A stretch of 52,358 nucleotides of DNA from Opitutaceae bacterium (GTDB lineage: Bacteria; Verrucomicrobiota; Verrucomicrobiia; Opitutales; Opitutaceae): the NCBI GenBank assembly GCA_947474995.1, contig CANJNJ010000015.1, forward strand, positions 1 through 52,358. The letters are read 5' to 3'. Positions 51,906 through 52,358 of the stretch are shown here, in pieces. The position numbers were made by a program, and so were the translations under genes. A model generated the notes under the pieces. That model was not told where the DNA came from, did no database searches, and saw nothing but the letters and a program-made list of their open reading frames with translations. Position 1 is the first letter of the stretch. Every line of letters starts with the position of its first letter.

Positions 51906-52358
51906 TACTGAAATTTGCCGGCGTTTTTGCCGCGGGCTCGTGGCGGTCCTGCTCTTGGAATTAGCGGGATGTTCACCGGCGAACAGTGGCGCGGGCAAGA
52001 CCGCGGCGCCGGCCGTTCCGGTGCAAACCGCCGTGGCCCAGCGGCAGGACGTGCCACGCTTGGTGGAGTCGGTCGGAGCGGTTCAGGCGTTGCGGACGGT
52101 GGCGGTCAAGTCGCAGGTCGACGGGATGATCGCCGAGGTTCACTTTCGCGAGGGCGACGAAGTGAAGGCTGGCGATCCACTGGTCTCGCTCGATCAGCGC
52201 CCATTCGAAAACAGCGTCCGCATCGCCCGGGCTGATCTGGCGAACGCCCGGGCCGAAGCGTCCAAGGCGACGGCGGATCTCGAGCGCTACAAGGGCCTCG
52301 ACCAACAGGACGCAATTTCCAAGGAGCAGCTCGCCCTGCTCGTCACCAAGGCGGAAAC
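51898..52358 (+). CDS. Efflux RND periplasmic adaptor lipoprotein (partial, cut by window end)
   Basis: The visible 153 residues have a lipoprotein signal (VAVLLLELAGCS, Cys25) and the start of a membrane-fusion protein: VPVQTAVAQRQDVPRLVESV, GMIAEVHFREGDEVKAGDPL and the beginning of the helical hairpin (RIARADLANARAEASKATAD, LDQQDAISKEQL). This is the MdtA/AcrA type. The start overlaps the marR stop, so an RND pump gene probably follows beyond the window. The frame is open at the right edge. Confidence 0.9.
   Translation, partial: MNNTEICRRFCRGLVAVLLLELAGCSPANSGAGKTAAPAVPVQTAVAQRQDVPRLVESVGAVQALRTVAVKSQVDGMIAEVHFREGDEVKAGDPLVSLDQRPFENSVRIARADLANARAEASKATADLERYKGLDQQDAISKEQLALLVTKAE

Noticed and set aside
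1-52358. CRISPR array, tRNA, rRNA, complete insertion sequence or prophage
   Set aside because: I found no regularly spaced direct repeats, cloverleaf or rRNA sequence, transposase or phage structural gene; the repeats present are palindromic and dispersed.

Overview
This is a GC-rich (roughly 65% by eye), densely coded bacterial chromosome segment. A planctomycete-type cytochrome DUF1592 protein next to a DUF1552 protein, GFTLIE-type orphan pseudopilins, a MetX/MetW pair and weak Shine-Dalgarno signals suggest Verrucomicrobiota, probably Opitutaceae. That assignment is inference from gene content; no rRNA is present. The Gram-negative envelope is explicit: LptF/G, lipid A-type Arn enzymes, TolC and RND pumps. 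I found no tRNA, rRNA, complete insertion sequence, prophage or CRISPR array.

Layout. (1) 40-11578: holA (minus), then a plus-strand L-Ara4N (arn) cluster: ArnT-like, ArnB, ArnC, a pseudopilin, a single-span protein, and ArnA split into separate formyltransferase and decarboxylase genes, then ArnD; an LptF/G permease follows convergently. (2) 11843-16697: radical SAM protein, FdhD, a TPR protein, a rhomboid-like zinc-ribbon membrane protein overlapping PrmB. (3) 16774-24526: an apparent six-gene minus-strand operon (DUF2892, TolC, adaptor, RND pump, rhodanese-DUF302, rhodanese) divergent from an ArsR regulator across an AT-rich dyad. I read it as a reactive-sulfur-responsive efflux and sulfur-handling system. 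(4) 24777-32210: class V aminotransferase, MetW, MetX, YebC, then yidC-yidD-rnpA-rpmH. (5) 32433-38024: phosphoesterase, CDP-alcohol transferase, a Tat-like FMN oxidase, a wrecked hybrid histidine kinase and an intact NarL-type regulator. (6) 38100-44047: a small protein of 17-residue repeats, RpoZ, YgjP-like peptidase, FKBP, a pseudopilin, PpnP and a LysM coiled-coil lipoprotein, mixed with M20 and MFS pseudogenes. (7) 44336-52358: DUF1592 and DUF1552 proteins, a second LysM coiled-coil protein, a Sel1/coiled-coil protein, then a MarR regulator and an efflux adaptor cut by the window edge.

Intergenic DNA is unusually rich in small palindromic or inverted-repeat elements of several families; one such element appears to supply the start codon and signal peptide of the TPR gene. 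The two most notable systems are the split-arnA arn locus with an embedded pseudopilin, and the ArsR/DUF2892/RND/rhodanese operon.
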